Source of the DNA: Colius striatus
Taxonomy: Eukaryota; Chordata; Aves; Coliiformes; Coliidae
Direction of reading: 5' to 3'
NCBI RefSeq assembly: GCF_028858725.1
Contig: NC_084773.1
Coordinates: forward strand, 7,120,350 to 7,184,349
DNA: 64,000 bases
Notes under the pieces: model-generated
Told to the model about the DNA's origin: nothing
Database searches by the model: none
Seen by the model: the letters and a program-made list of their open reading frames with translations, nothing else
Shown: positions 26,801 to 38,635 of the stretch, piece by piece
Numbering within the stretch: position 1 is the first letter of the stretch
Layout of the letters: each line of letters starts with the position of its first letter
Translations under genes and position numbers: made by a program

Positions 26801-29800
26801 ACCCCTCGTAGTTCACCTTGCACTAGCTGTTGGGAGTACACTTTACAAATGGCTACCCAAAGGATGAGGATTCATCCTACTCCGTCAGCAAAGGATGTCT
26901 GTGACTCTTCTTTAATGCCATACTCAAATGATGTCCAACTCCTGTGAATCACAGTAGCAGCCGACTGAGATCTAGGAGCTGGGAAGTGCAGCAAGAATTG
27001 TCATCCCACCTGTGGATGTGAACTCTTCTAGCTTAGGAAGTCAGAGTTAAAAATAAAATAAGGACTTGGAAAAACCCTTCTGTTTTAAGCTCAAGTTTGT
27101 GGTAGTTTAAACACCTAAAACAAGTCTTAAATAACGTTCTTGCTTTCATGACCTGTAACTTGCTCTTTTCATCAAGAGCGTTACTTAGTAGAACATGCTG
27201 CCCTTGCTGCCGTATGCTTCTCGTACATAAAGCAATGCTGAGGATCAGTCAATGCTTTCTGTACTTCAAATGTTACCTGGACTGCTTCCTCAGGCTGTGA
27301 GATCTACTCTGACTCGGGAAACCATGCCTCCATGATCCAGGGGATCCGAAACAGCAGGGTGCCAAAACACATATTCCGCCATAACGATGTCAACCACCTT
27401 CGAGAGCTACTGAAGAAGTCTGATCCATCGACCCCTAAAATTGTTGCATTTGAAACTGTTCACTCCATGGATGGTGAGTTTGGCATCACCCCCCTCTCAC
27501 CTTCCAGTGCAGCTGTAGTGCTCTAATCAGTTGTATTGCAGGTCTAAACAAGCCCAGTGCTATGAAGGTGCACGTGAAATAGCCTCCTGAAATGCCTGGG
27601 CTGTGGGGGTGCTTTTTAGCGTTTATCCACTCCTAACCTGCCTGTCACTGCTGTGGTTCCTAGGTGCAGTCTGTCCTCTGGAAGAGCTGTGTGACGTGGC
27701 CCACGAGCACGGGGCCATCACTTTTGTGGATGAAGTGCATGCTGTGGGGCTGTATGGAGCGAGAGGCGGTGGGATAGGAGACCGAGATGGAATCATGCAC
27801 AAGATGGACATCATCTCTGGAACACTTGGTATGGATGGCCTGACACACTTACAGAAGCTAAGGCAGCAAAGCTGCTGAGCAGCCCAATTAACTCAGAATC
27901 AGTCTATTCACATGAACTTGCTGAGGGCTGTTGGGGAGCAGGATTTCTCAAAACAGCCCAAAGGATTTCAGTGTGCCCCATGGTGTGAAAAGCTTATGTT
28001 AAGCTACTTAGACTGCCTTACAAATCTGTTAAGGTAGCATTGTTTTTTCTCCAAACAAGCTAGCAAAAAGTCCTCCAGTGTCATATTGTACAACTCAGGA
28101 ATAAATTCAGGTGAGAATGCTAGTAGGGTAGTGCTCTATATTTAGTAGTACTTAGTTCTTTTATGTGAAATGGAGTGCTCCTAATCTAGAAACCTGAGAT
28201 GTGAGTTATGTAAAGAGCTTTGGCAAGAACTGAAGCAACTGCTATTATCTGAGTAGAATGCAGGCTTAGGAGTAAGTTCACTGCTGTGAACTGGGAAGTT
28301 GTTTAAACAGCTTCCAAAGCATCAATAAAAATGTACTGGGAAAGCTCATGCCTTTGCAACTTACAGTCTTGAGTTACAGCCTAATAGGAACAGGAGCATT
28401 CACTGGACCTCCCTAGTGACTCTGGCTCTGCTCTGGTACCTGAACATTTGGAGAGTCACAGTAACAGCCTTGTGTGCTCCTCAGGAGCATGGGCTATTTC
28501 TAGCATCTCTGGAACAGATTATTTTAAATCTGCTGAGAGCCTTAGTGTTGATCAGCTGGGGTCACTAGTGAAGGCTGTGCATGGGGACTGGGCTTAGAAG
28601 CTCCTTCCCAAAAATCAAAACTTACTTGAGAGAGTCTTGAGCTGTCCTTGCAGTGTAATAACTAGATCCATGTTATCAGGATTGGCTTAAAAACAAAGCT
28701 GTAACATGTGCTGAGTAAATACAGGGTTAGCAGGGGGAGAGAATTGTTGCTGCCATGGCTACATCCAGTGTGTAGTCAGAAGCACTTTCCCCTGCGAGTG
28801 AAAGGCTGCACTGCTTCTAATGGATGGAAGGAGTAAGCTTAGTTGCCTCTTTTTTCCCCCCTCCTCAGGCAAAGCCTTTGGTTGTGTAGGAGGATACATC
28901 TCCAGCACAAGTTCTCTGATAGACACTGTTCGTTCCTACGCTGCCGGCTTCATCTTCACCACGTCCCTGCCCCCCATGCTCCTGGCTGGGGCCCTCGAGT
29001 CCGTCCGCACCCTCAAGAGCGCCGAGGGGCAGGTCCTGCGGCGCCAGCACCAGCGCAACGTCAAGCTCATGAGGCAGATGCTGATGGATGCAGGGCTCCC
29101 TGTGGTGCACTGCCCCAGTCACATCATCCCTATAAGGGTGAGTACTGCTGGCACAGGACTGGGCTGCCTTGGGAACGTCACACTTCCAGGAATTCACAGA
29201 GATCAAACTTGTCCTGATACTCTGCAGTGATGTGCCTGGTGTCTGCCTTAAGCCTGATGGAAGTGTTTGAAAGCAGAATGGGAAAGTGTATGAAGCACAG
29301 TCTGACAGTGTACAGAAAGCAAAGTATACAGTAAGCTAGTAAAAGCAGAGTTCAGGTATAAACAGCTACCTGCCTGGGCTGCAGTGGTGTGCTTATGCCC
29401 AGGGCAAGCTTTTAGCTCCTCTTTGACATATACTACTTCCAGGGGCACAAGGAAGGCTGACTAGTCCTACTTGGTGCTCGTGGCTAGCTAAGCTGGACTG
29501 ACAGTTGTGCCACCTTGCATGCTTTGGTTGATGGTGTACTTTTCAATTTTGAACTTCAGGTTGCAGATGCTGCTAAAAACACAGAGATCTGTGACAAACT
29601 GATGAGCCAGCACAGCATCTACGTCCAGGCAATCAACTACCCCACAGTTCCCCGTGGAGAAGAGCTGCTGCGCATTGCCCCTACACCTCACCACACCCCT
29701 CAGATGATGAGTTACTTCCTGGGTGAGTGGGTTCTTGCATCAGTGCAATGAAAATACTGGTTTGTCTACACAATTTTCAGTATAATGATGAGAATAGGAA

Positions 29801-30348
29801 ATACTTCAATAGCCAGACAACGTCCTTCCACTTCTGCAGCACATAAAGCACATACTTCTGCACCTGACTTGCTTTGAGCATGATGTGTGAAGGCCAGTGC
29901 AGTCCTGTACTCAACCAGCTCTGTCCAAGCCACCTTTGCATTGCCCACTCCCATCTTCCTTTGTTACATGGAGCCCAAACGGAGCCGTTCACCTGTCTTA
30001 GACATGAATCTGTCCAGGGAAAGTAGCTACTTGAGGGGGTACAAGGGTAGCTGAGGCTTAGTTGCCTCACTCAAGAAGTAAATTATGTCTCATTGAATTC
30101 CTGTTATCCCTCCTCAGTTGCTAGAACAGGCATGCTGCTACTGCTGCTTCTCTAAAGCTGTCTGATGAACTTTTGTGTTCTTAACAGAAAAACTGCTGGC
30201 TACGTGGAAGGATGTTGGCCTGGAGCTGAAACCACATTCATCAGCTGAATGCAACTTCTGTAGAAGACCGCTCCACTTCGAAGTGATGAGCGAACGGGAA
30301 AGATCCTACTTCAGTGGCATGAGCAAGCTCGTGTCTGTCAGTGCATGA
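23665..30348 (+). CDS. ALAS1: 5-aminolevulinate synthase 1, mitochondrial (10 coding exons)
   Basis: Condenses glycine and succinyl-CoA to 5-aminolevulinate with pyridoxal phosphate in the mitochondrial matrix; this is the first, rate-limiting and heme-repressed step of heme synthesis. Coding exons: 23665-23863, 24551-24757, 25685-25840, 25923-26145, 26576-26760, 27294-27473, 27664-27828, 28869-29137, 29560-29722, 30188-30348. All introns are GT-AG, phases join cleanly and the total is 1,908 nt, 635 aa plus stop, the chicken length. Residues 1 to about 55 form a mitochondrial presequence. Heme regulatory Cys-Pro motifs sit at C8, C33 and C101. The catalytic core begins near residue 190 and carries the glycine-rich [12 protein letters not shown] loop, the FVDEVHAVG aspartate motif and the PLP-binding Lys440 in SGTLGKAFG. 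The start ATG has A at -3 and G at +4. No frameshift or missing residue was seen; the gene appears functional. Confidence 0.97.
24551..24757 (+). CDS. ALAS1: ALAS1 coding exon 2
   Basis: Residues 67-135. A variable, Pro/Ala-rich linker leads to the third heme regulatory motif, [12 protein letters not shown] (C101-P102). The donor is AAGG|GTACGT. Confidence 0.94.
25685..25840 (+). CDS. ALAS1: ALAS1 coding exon 3
   Basis: Residues 136-187, ending in the conserved [18 protein letters not shown] segment. The acceptor chosen (TGTAG|GTACAG) keeps the spacing of the chicken protein. An alternative AG six bases downstream would remove two residues (Gly-Thr), so minor NAGNAG-like variation is conceivable. 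Confidence 0.9.
25923..26145 (+). CDS. ALAS1: ALAS1 coding exon 4
   Basis: Residues 188-261. Start of the catalytic domain: [15 protein letters not shown], then YRVFKTVNR, whose Arg contacts substrate in the family, then [16 protein letters not shown], the entry signature of the alpha-oxoamine synthases. Confidence 0.95.
26576..26760 (+). CDS. ALAS1: ALAS1 coding exon 5
   Basis: Residues 262-323. Glycine-rich loop [12 protein letters not shown] followed by [20 protein letters not shown] and the SCFVAND segment that packs near the cofactor. Confidence 0.95.
27294..27473 (+). CDS. ALAS1: ALAS1 coding exon 6
   Basis: Residues 324-383. [15 protein letters not shown] contains the His expected to stack on the PLP ring. 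[12 protein letters not shown] ends the exon, with the last Gly codon split across the intron. Confidence 0.95.
27664..27828 (+). CDS. ALAS1: ALAS1 coding exon 7
   Basis: Residues 384-438. [14 protein letters not shown] holds the Asp that pairs with the pyridine nitrogen of PLP. The exon ends in DIISGTL, immediately before the catalytic lysine in the next exon. Confidence 0.95.
28869..29137 (+). CDS. ALAS1: ALAS1 coding exon 8
   Basis: Residues 439-528. It begins with GKAFG, where Lys440 forms the Schiff base with PLP, followed by [18 protein letters not shown] and FIFTTSLPP. Codon use is noticeably more GC-rich than in the neighbouring exons. Confidence 0.95.
29560..29722 (+). CDS. ALAS1: ALAS1 coding exon 9
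   Basis: Residues 529-582. [15 protein letters not shown], then [21 protein letters not shown], the C-terminal domain block whose Arg binds substrate carboxylate in this enzyme family. Confidence 0.95.
30188..30348 (+). CDS. ALAS1: ALAS1 coding exon 10 with stop
   Basis: Residues 583-635 and TGA. Vertebrate-specific C-terminal extension with a [17 protein letters not shown] stretch, ending in SVSA. Confidence 0.95.
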
Positions 30349-30451
30349 AGGCAATGCTCTTAGCTGTGTTCCTGTCTAGTTCTAGTACTCAGTAGCATTT
30401 TTAAATTGCTTAAAAAGCATTTTAATCCTTGTTGAAGCACTAAGCTCTGAA

Positions 30452-30457
30452 AATAAA
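30452..30457 (+). terminator. ALAS1 polyadenylation signal
   Basis: AATAAA about 105 nt after the stop codon, followed by a GT-rich tract (TGTGGTTTTGTTTGG) from about 30,481 that fits a downstream element. The 3' untranslated region would be only about 125 nt. Confidence 0.8.
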
Positions 30458-30484
30458 TTTCTGGAGCCGTTAATGCGCAGTTGT

Positions 30485-31860
30485 GGTTTTGTTTGGTTCT
30501 CTACTTCCCTTCAGCAGTGAAGTTGGGGGAGGAAGGGCAGCTAGTGAAATAAAACCCCTGGTCTACAGCTCCCTGCCCTTCAGGTGTCAGCCCTGACTTT
30601 TCAATGAGCATGCCCCAGAAAAAACAGCAGTTGTGTGTCCTGGTATGCCACAAGGGCTGAGCTTACCTGTCCTGAACAGAGAAAATTGATACAGCTCCTC
30701 CTGAGCTTCTACCACAGGGCTTTGGAAAACATGCTGGTGTAGTACTACATGCACAGTAACACCTAAGAGTGTACCACTTTGTGTACAGCAGTGCTTAAGC
30801 TTGCACCTGTTGGAGGCTGACAGTGAGTTGTGCTAGATGCTGTCTCCCTCTACTGCCCTGTTCTTCCGCTGGAGCATTGTGCACCAGGATTCCCCTTTGG
30901 TGTGCAGGGGGGTGCTCACTGGTAAGAGCAAGTGCTAATGGCATTTACAAAGTGATATTTTGTGACTGCTCAACTGTTAAAAAAGCGAGGTAGTGGGTGT
31001 AGTGCCTGGGAAAGGGAGGCATGTTTACCACTCAACGGGGTAGAGCTAAGTTGCTTCTCTGCTTGTCTCTCCAGGGCACTCAGAGCTAGACTTCAGGCTG
31101 AAACCTGGTTATCAGCAAGCTACTACTTAGATCTCTGATAGAAGTCATTCTAAGAATAGCAGAGCTGCTTTTGCAGCCCCTCTGAAAGCCTGGGCCTGCT
31201 GCCTAGCTGCCCTGCCAGTTAATGCTTTTGTGAACAGCAAGGGCACGCTTTGAACAGGGGGAAGTAATTTTGTGGGTGTAGGCATGGACTGGGAAGTCAA
31301 TATTGGCATGAAATACAGAGCAAAGCACTAAACTGCTTCCTTCATGTAGAGGCACGTCCAATAACTGCTACACTCTAGCTTTTCCAAGCCCCTGACCAGC
31401 TACTCTGTCCAGGTACTCCTTTCCCAGCTGTAACAAGCCAGCCTCCCAGCACCGCCTGTGGCTGTCAGGCTCACAGGCAGTTTGCAAAGCTCCTGTTAGG
31501 GAGCTGATATATTATAAATAGCCACGTGTGGGGAGAGAGAGAGAAGCCCAAGTTAAAGTTAAATCATCACACTGCTGTTCTCCACACTGAGAAGCCCAGC
31601 TACTGCTTAAAACCCCTTTGCCAGCCAGCCAAGTGGTTCTGCCCAGCACGTGCCTGTGTGCAGGGGGACACTGCCCAGCAGCAGGATGGAGGATTCATAT
31701 GGTGTTTGAGCTCTATGGCTAAGGAGGGCAGTTCAGGACCTGGCATGCTGAAACCCATCACCACATTGTCAGATATGCAGGTCATTGCATTGCTGATCAT
31801 GTCACGAGCTGTGGCACCCTGATCTTATCAAAGAAAGATCAGTGCTACTCAAGGACACTT
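30485..31860. other. Intergenic, ALAS1 downstream flank
   Basis: Nothing recognisable: no long open frame, no RNA gene and no clear repeat. In mammals the intergenic space between ALAS1 and TWF2 holds TLR9; no TLR-like coding is visible here. Confidence 0.6.
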
Positions 31861-31861
31861 A

Positions 31862-32915
31862 TCATAGAATCATTTTGGTTGGAAAAGACCTTTAAGCTCA
31901 TCAAGTCCAACCCCTGCTCTCACCCTGCCAAGCCCAGCACTAACCCGTGTCTCTCAGCACCTCAGCTTTGCAATATCTCCAGGGCTGGGACTCCCCAGCT
32001 CCCTGGGCAGCCTGGCACAGGACATGACAACCCTCTCAGGGAAGAATTTTTTCCTAATCTCCAATGTGAACCTCCTCAAATTCCTCCTGAATTTGAGGCC
32101 ATTTCCTCTTGTCATGTCATTCATTATGAGGGAGAAGAGACCAACACCATCTCGCTACAACTCCCTTTCAAGTAACTGTAGAGAGTGCTCATGTCTCTCC
32201 CCAACCTCCACCAGACCAAACACCCCCAGCTCCCTCAGTCTCTCCCCAGACTTGTGCTCCAGACCCTTCCCTAGTTCCATTGCCCATCTCTGGACACACT
32301 CTTGTAGTGAAAGGCCCAAAACTAAACAGGATTTGATGTGCAGCGTCACCAGCACTGGGTGGAGGGGAACAGTCACCGTCCTGGTCCTGCTGGACACACT
32401 ATTTCTGATACAACCCATTGGATGCCATTGGCCTTGGCCACCTGGGCACACTGCTGCCTCGTGTTCAGACAGCTGTTGATCAACACCCCCAGGTCCTTTT
32501 CCCCAGCCAGCTTTTCAGCCACACATCCCCAGTCCTGAAGTGTTGTGTGGGGCTGTTGTGGCCCAAGTGCAGGACCCGGCTGTTGGCCTTGTTAAACCTC
32601 ATACATTTGCCCTCAGCCCATGGCTCCAGCCTGGCCAGGGCCCTGTGAAGAGCCTTCCTGCCCTCAAGCAGATCTACACACCTGCACAGCTTGGTGCCAT
32701 CTACAAACTTACTGAGGGTGCACTCAATCCCTTCATCCACATCATTGATAAAGACATTAAACAGAACAGGCCCCAGCCCTGAGCCCCAGGGAACAGCACT
32801 GGTGACCAGCCAACAGCTGGATTTAACTCCATTCCCACCTCTCTCTGGGCCCAAAACTTCCTGCAGCCTGACTTCCTTGCCTAGTTTGTGGCCTAAAACT
32901 GAATCAAGATGCATC
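31862..32915 (-). mobile_element. CR1 LINE, long 5'-truncated copy with RT remnant
   Basis: Minus-strand CR1. Its 3' tail begins TCATAGAATCATTTTGG and the conserved 3' region follows. Upstream on the minus strand a decayed reverse-transcriptase C-terminal part is readable ([21 protein letters not shown], then [14 protein letters not shown]), with the usual ADDTKL motif degraded to VDGTKL. It is inactive, but it is one of the two longest repeats in the window. Confidence 0.9.
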
Positions 32916-32919
32916 TCTG

Positions 32920-35900
32920 TTGCAAAGCTTTTCTCATTGCATGCCAGATTCTATCACTACATTAACTTGAGACAAGAGCCACAGATCCTACCACAACCTC
33001 TCCTAGAACAGTGTCCCCAACGCTACCACGTGCCATCAACGCCATTCCAAACTGCTGCTGTAAGCAACCCATGTGAGGATTGGGACATGACACATGATGT
33101 GTTGACTAACACACAGCCATCATCTGACAGTACAGGGTTACTTGCCTTTCTAGTTTCTTCACTGAAATGCATTCAGTGCCTTTTACATGCCAGTTAATAG
33201 GCACAATTTTCCTTTCTAGCTTTTTTTTTGATCACTCTATCCCCTTGTACTGAAGAGAAGAAGAAATAAGACACAGAAAACCTACCAGCTATCAGAAATC
33301 TCAAATGCTATTCCAAACTAGTCACAGGAGAAAATCAAATCCCAAGATTCAAAGCCAGCAACCCTTGAAACGAGGGGAGCATGAGCAGCCTCAGCACGTG
33401 GCGCTCGGTACCTCCATGCTCGTTAACATCAGACGTGAGAGAAGCTGTGGTGCTGGCAAGCCAGGGTGTGAGAGCAGAACCAGTGCACAGCAAGCAAGAG
33501 GCCAGCAAAAGAAAGACAAACCCAGTGACAAATAGAAAAGATAAATTTCCCCACTGAAAAGGGCAAAGAATGAAAAAACAAACACATATTGTTTCCCAGC
33601 AAACAAAACCTGAATGGCAGGTTGCATAACTGGGGATAGTTGTGTAAGCTGCAGTTTGGTTTTTGGAGAAATAATAGAGGAAGTAATCAGTAAAAGATGT
33701 TTAAAGTCTGAAACAAATGGTCCATGGCAGGGGCTGAGCAAGCGAGCAGGAACGCAGCTGCAAAGGCACTGCTGACATTTGTCTGGGGCAAAATAATTCA
33801 TCTTTCACAGCCCTCAGCTCATACCCTCCTCCATTTCTCAACCTATTTACACAACAGAGAAACCCCAGGCGGTGCAGGGGCAGTGCAAACCTCCCAGGTG
33901 CAAAGAGGAGCACGTGTGGCTCAGCATTAAGAGGGTTTCCCTTCCTACCATGGCCAGGCCTGTGTGCCAGGCTGTGGTGTCTGCCACCCCCAAGCTCCCT
34001 CCTCCACCCCCACCCACGGCACAGCCCCACCAGGCAGGGACTGGTAACTACCAGAGCTGCTGATGGTGGGGAAGCCTTTGGGGGCTTCAGTTTTCCACCA
34101 AGCCCCTCGCTGCGTGCTGTAGGGTTTGGATAGAACCTGTGGGTTCAGGAGGAAGAAACCAGCATCACCAGCTCATGACCTTTTATATGGGGGACTGAAC
34201 TAAAACCAGCTCATCAGGCTGGGGTCAGCTTCTCCTGCCAGCAGGACTTTGCCACAGGAGAGGGAGGATGCTCCCATTGTCCCGTGCTGTTCCTTGGCCT
34301 TGTCCAGCCTCAGCTGCCCCTTGCTGAAACACTCTCCTGTGGGGAAACACGTGCCCTGAAAACCACCCCTAGACCTGCTCTAGCTGCTGTTGCTTTCAGA
34401 CATTAAGTCCACGCTGTTTCCTAGCCAGCAGTAGTAGTGGTGATGGTAATTAATAACAACAATGGTAGGACCATTCTTAACACCACCAGATTCATGGCTC
34501 TGGCATCCCTGGTGCCTCACACCCGTTCATTTTGGGGCACATCTCTCACACTGCATCCCTCAGCCTCTCCTCATCTCCCAGCACTCCTGCTTACCAGAGT
34601 TTCTCTCCTGGCACAGGAAGGAACACACAACCACCTCTGTCCCCCACACCAGAGCTGGAAAAGCCCCAAGAGCTCCCCAATATCTGCAGCTCAGGGAAAG
34701 GGCTTATAGCTGATCATGTGTATTAGAGAGCCTGCACTACTCCACTACTTGGGGTTTTCCCTGAGCCCCAGCAGCCCCTGACCTGCCCTGATGCCCCCCA
34801 GGGAAGTGCCAAGCCTTATGGAGTGGGCAGGAGCCCTCTTCCCAACAGCACACACACACCCCTTCCAGCAAGAACCATTGCCTTGGATCTCCATCCCAGC
34901 AAGGAGTTACAAAGGGGTGCTGCAGACCTCCTGCCCCCTGCCATGGGGTCTCACCGGCCCCAGCATTTGGCCACCCCAGCTCACAGAAAAGCCCATTTCT
35001 GGGCAGCTATGGAGCAAGGCATGCAGAGGGTAGAGAGGGGGCAATACAGCAGGGAACTCCTTGGAAAAGGGATTGCAGATGGGTCCCCTGCCCCACTGAC
35101 AGGGGCTGGGATGGGGGATGGGGCACTCACTGTAAGCTGCCATAGTTCAGGCTGGTAGTGGCCAGGCTGCAGCTGGTGCTGGCACAAGGCACAAAAGCCT
35201 AACACAAGGGTAACCCCTGGCCCTGAGCTCCTAACCCAGCACCAGCATGGCTGGGCTCACAATTATTTAGAATGCTCTGTGCCCCAGCCACCTCCAAGCC
35301 CAGTCCCAAACTCTCACCATCCAGGGTCCCTCCACCCACACTCCCAGCCCTGCCCAGTCCTGGGGAGCTGATCCTGGAGATACTCACCCCCTTGGGTTTG
35401 TAGCCTTACTGCTCCTACACCCTCCTGCCAGCTGGCCACCATCCTCCAGGCAGGGCTTTGGGCAGAACACAGAGCTCTGGGAGAGGGTTTGTCTTCCTTT
35501 GCCTCAGGCACCTTTGGTTTCACAGCCCAGGTGCCGCTGGGCTCCTTCAGTTCACACCTTTGGTTACAACCAGATGTAACTCCTTTGCAGATCCCCCACT
35601 TTAGTTCCCAGGGCAGCAGAAGCCAAAGGAGTTACCTCCTCTGAGATTCTGCTCTTTGCACTTTTTCACCTAGGAATCACACAGGCAAAAGCATCCTGGT
35701 CCCACCCTTTCCCCTGCAGCTCATTTGTCATGGAGCCCAGGAACTCCTAAAGCACCTGAGCACTGGGCTGGCTGCAGGGTTATTCAGCCACATCCACCTG
35801 CAGCTGCCTTCCCTCTCTGAAGCTGTGTCCTGCTGCTCCCTGCACAGCTGGGCAAACCATGCCATGGGCTGGCCATTCCCCTGGCACATGTACCCTGGAA

Positions 35901-36020
35901 GTGGCACAAGTGGCTACTGACCAAAGAGCTTCTGGTGCACAACAGGAGGGACCTTGTCAGCTTAAACCTTACAAAGGAAGAGCTGATGGTTGTGTGAACC
36001 TTCATGTGTATGGTGGGTGT
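32920..36020. other. Intergenic, no gene recognised
   Basis: AT-rich to 33.7 kb, then increasingly C-rich. Open frames are short and mutually overlapping. No exon with a family signature was found. Confidence 0.5.
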
Positions 36021-36021
36021 A

Positions 36022-36070
36022 GGGATGGGATGGGATGGGATGGGATGGGATGGGATGGGATGGGATGGGA
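36022..36070 (+). repeat. (GGGAT)n pentanucleotide array
   Basis: About ten uninterrupted copies of GGGAT. Four or more GGG tracts separated by two-base loops meet the usual G-quadruplex pattern. Confidence 0.95.
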
Positions 36071-37159
36071 CAGAAGAGGAAGGCAGATGGGTAGGATGGG
36101 GTGAGATGGGGATCAGCAGCCCTTGGGCTGCTCCTGACCATATCCCCCATGGCCACACACAATCATCCCTTGGCATGGGCAGGGGGGTGGAGGCTTTCAG
36201 CTGGAGATGGTTGTGCTGGCAGGGGGATGGGAGCAGTGAGGGGGGCAGGTGGGAAATGGGCAACATCTCTCACTCCCTTCAATATTTCAGCAAGTTTAAA
36301 AACTAGTGAGCACAGGAGAGGAGCAGGATCTGAAGGAGAAGGGTGAGTGAGCTTGTCACACAACGCTGGTGGTGTCAGGCCAGCGTTGTCAGTACTCCTA
36401 TGCAGAGGGAGCTCTCCTGCACCCAGGCTGCTCCGTGCATAGCAGCAGCTCCCCTCCTCCTTTGTGCCAAAGAGAAACTCATTTGAGGTTGGCTCTTATT
36501 TTGCATCAAGAGTTCTTTGTAGCTGTTTTTTGGAATGTTTTACAGTCAGCTTCCCTCATCACCCATCTCATCCCAGGCACAGTGAGTCAAGCTGAGACAT
36601 GGCCCAGCCCTGACCTGGTGCAAACCCCACCAGGCTCATTGCCAGAGCTTGTTTGGGGCCCAGGCTGTGCTGTGCAGCGTGCAGGGAACCTGGCTGCTGG
36701 GAAACCTGCTCAGGACAACATCATAAATTAAAAAAGGATGTATCCAAAATGCAGACAAGCTCCTCTGGGCAAGGAGGGCAGGCAACAGCTCTCAGTGGCT
36801 GCACCACAAGCTGGGACATGCCTCGCTGCTTCTCCAACAGGACCTGCTGTTGGGAAATCCAGACCCCCACAGCCCAGCTAGCCACAAGATTTTGGCTTTT
36901 GAATGCTGAAGAACTCTGGCAGGGTGGCTCCCCTGCTCCCAGGAGCCTTAGCCTGGCGCACTCTGCCTTGCCCAGGGCACATGGGAGGGATGAGGCCTGG
37001 GATGCAGCCAGATCCCTCTGCCTGTCCCACCTCTTCTCTTGGCTCAGCATCCTCCCACTTTCTCTCCCCATTACCAGGCAGGGATTTGTCCCAGTCCAGA
37101 GAACAGCAGCCCTGGGCTGCAGCACTTCAGCCTTAAGAAATCAACACCAGCCTAAGAAC

Positions 37160-37225
37160 AGGAAAGCAGGGCTGAGCAGGGATGCTCCCTCCAGGAAAGC
37201 TGAGCTGAGCAGAGATGCTCCCTCT
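37160..37225 (+). repeat. 33-bp tandem duplication
   Basis: Two adjacent 33-bp units starting AGGAAAGC and ending GATGCTCCCTC, with a few mismatches. Lies just beyond the predicted TWF2 3' end. Confidence 0.85.
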
Positions 37226-37454
37226 CTGGGCATCACTGGAGGAGGCCAGTGGTAACCCCTCTGCCAGGCATTAAAGGGTTGTCCCAGACCCCAGGATTAA
37301 GGTGTAAATGTCCTTGGGGTTGGAGAGGGCCATATGCAGCTGCAGCCAGGGTTGCTGGCTCTGGGCTAGCCTTGTCCCAGCCTCTGCTTTGCAGCTCTGG
37401 TGCCAGGGGCTGCTGCACGGCCAGCCCTGGGGAGCTCAGGGGACCTCCAAAGAG

Positions 37455-38635
37455 CATCAGACTGTTTTAAAAATACTTTATTCCTTAGAAAATACAGCGT
37501 TCAGTACAGTGTGCTCTGCTCCCCCAGCTTCAACCCCCTGGCTCCCTCCAGCATGGTCAGGGCAGCGCTGGCCCCTGTGCCACCACGGCAAAGCCGAGGG
37601 TGGGTGGCACCGACCCCCTTCCGCTCGTCCCGGGAGGCGGGTGGCTCTCGAGCCCCGGCTGGTGCCCAGCAGCAGGGTGCTCTCCCCCAGAGCCCCAGGG
37701 AGCCCTTGGAGCCCACACTGGCCCTGAGGGGCTGGGGGTGGCCCCAGGGGGGCACGCAGGGGCTGTCATGCTTCCCCGCACCAGCACTTGGGGTAGCCCA
37801 CGTGGTTTGTAAGACACGGGGCTGCCCCCGAGCAGAGAGCTGGCAGCAAACCCAGGGGTGACGAGGGAAGCTGGGGCAGGGTGGGGTGGGGGAGGAACAG
37901 GGCTCGGGGTGCCCCCAGCTCCCATCCTAAACAGGGATGGGGCTGAGTCAGGCCCGTAACAGCTCCCTCCAAGGGCAAAAGCCGTATTGGAGGGGTTCAA
38001 AAAGGGATGCAAACATCATCCAAAGGCAGAGTGACCTTTCTTCAGGGCCAGGCTGAGCTCAGAACTCAGGAGGGCTCTTCTACCTCTTGCTGGCTGGTTT
38101 CCCCCATGGACAAACTCCTGCCAGCAAAGCCCACCTTGCCAGGAGGGGTCCTGCCCGCACCCTGAGGGGATGCAGGATCACTCCAGGCCCGGGGCACGGG
38201 TGCTGCATGGCCAGAGCAGGACAGGGAAGCAAAATCCAGGGGAGCTGGGGGAGCGGGGAAAGAAGCATTTTCTCTTTTCAAACGGGAACCCCCAACACCA
38301 TCCCTTTCCCTTTGCATAGAGCAGCTCGCAGGCAAGCGTGTCCTTCAGTCACCACGGGGACACCGAGGGCAGCAGCTGTGACCCCGGGGAGGGGACGGGA
38401 GCGAGGCTGGGGGACACAGCCCTGCCGCTCCCACCCTCCGCCAGCAGCCCCGGGGTGAAAAGAAACCCTCGCAACCCCCTGCCCCTTGCTCTGCCCTCAG
38501 GTGCAACAAACCATCCTGGTGTTTAAAAAAAGGAATGAAAGAGGAAACAAAAAAAAACCCAACAGAAGGGGAAAAAAGAATCGTCTGGGATGGAGGGAAA
38601 GAGCCCCGGGGGCGCGGGGCGGCTGTCCTGTCCCT
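37455..38635 (-). other. TWF2: TWF2 3' untranslated region (inferred)
   Basis: GC-rich stretch between the TWF2 stop codon and the AATAAA signal, with no interspersed repeat recognised. Its extent is inferred only from the signal position. Confidence 0.5.
37477..37482 (-). terminator. TWF2 polyadenylation signal
   Basis: TTTATT on the plus strand, read as AATAAA on the minus strand. It lies about 1.15 kb past the TWF2 stop and is the first canonical signal I found downstream of it; the transcript would end near 37,455. Confidence 0.65.

Noticed and set aside
33391-33801. 136-codon minus-strand frame with hydrophobic stretches
   Set aside because: The hydrophobicity comes from T-rich antisense of A-rich DNA; no family resemblance or splice context.
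36653-37255. 200-codon plus-strand frame between ALAS1 and TWF2, considered as a TLR9 relic
   Set aside because: No leucine-rich repeat periodicity or TIR motif; the end of the frame is the 33-bp tandem duplication.
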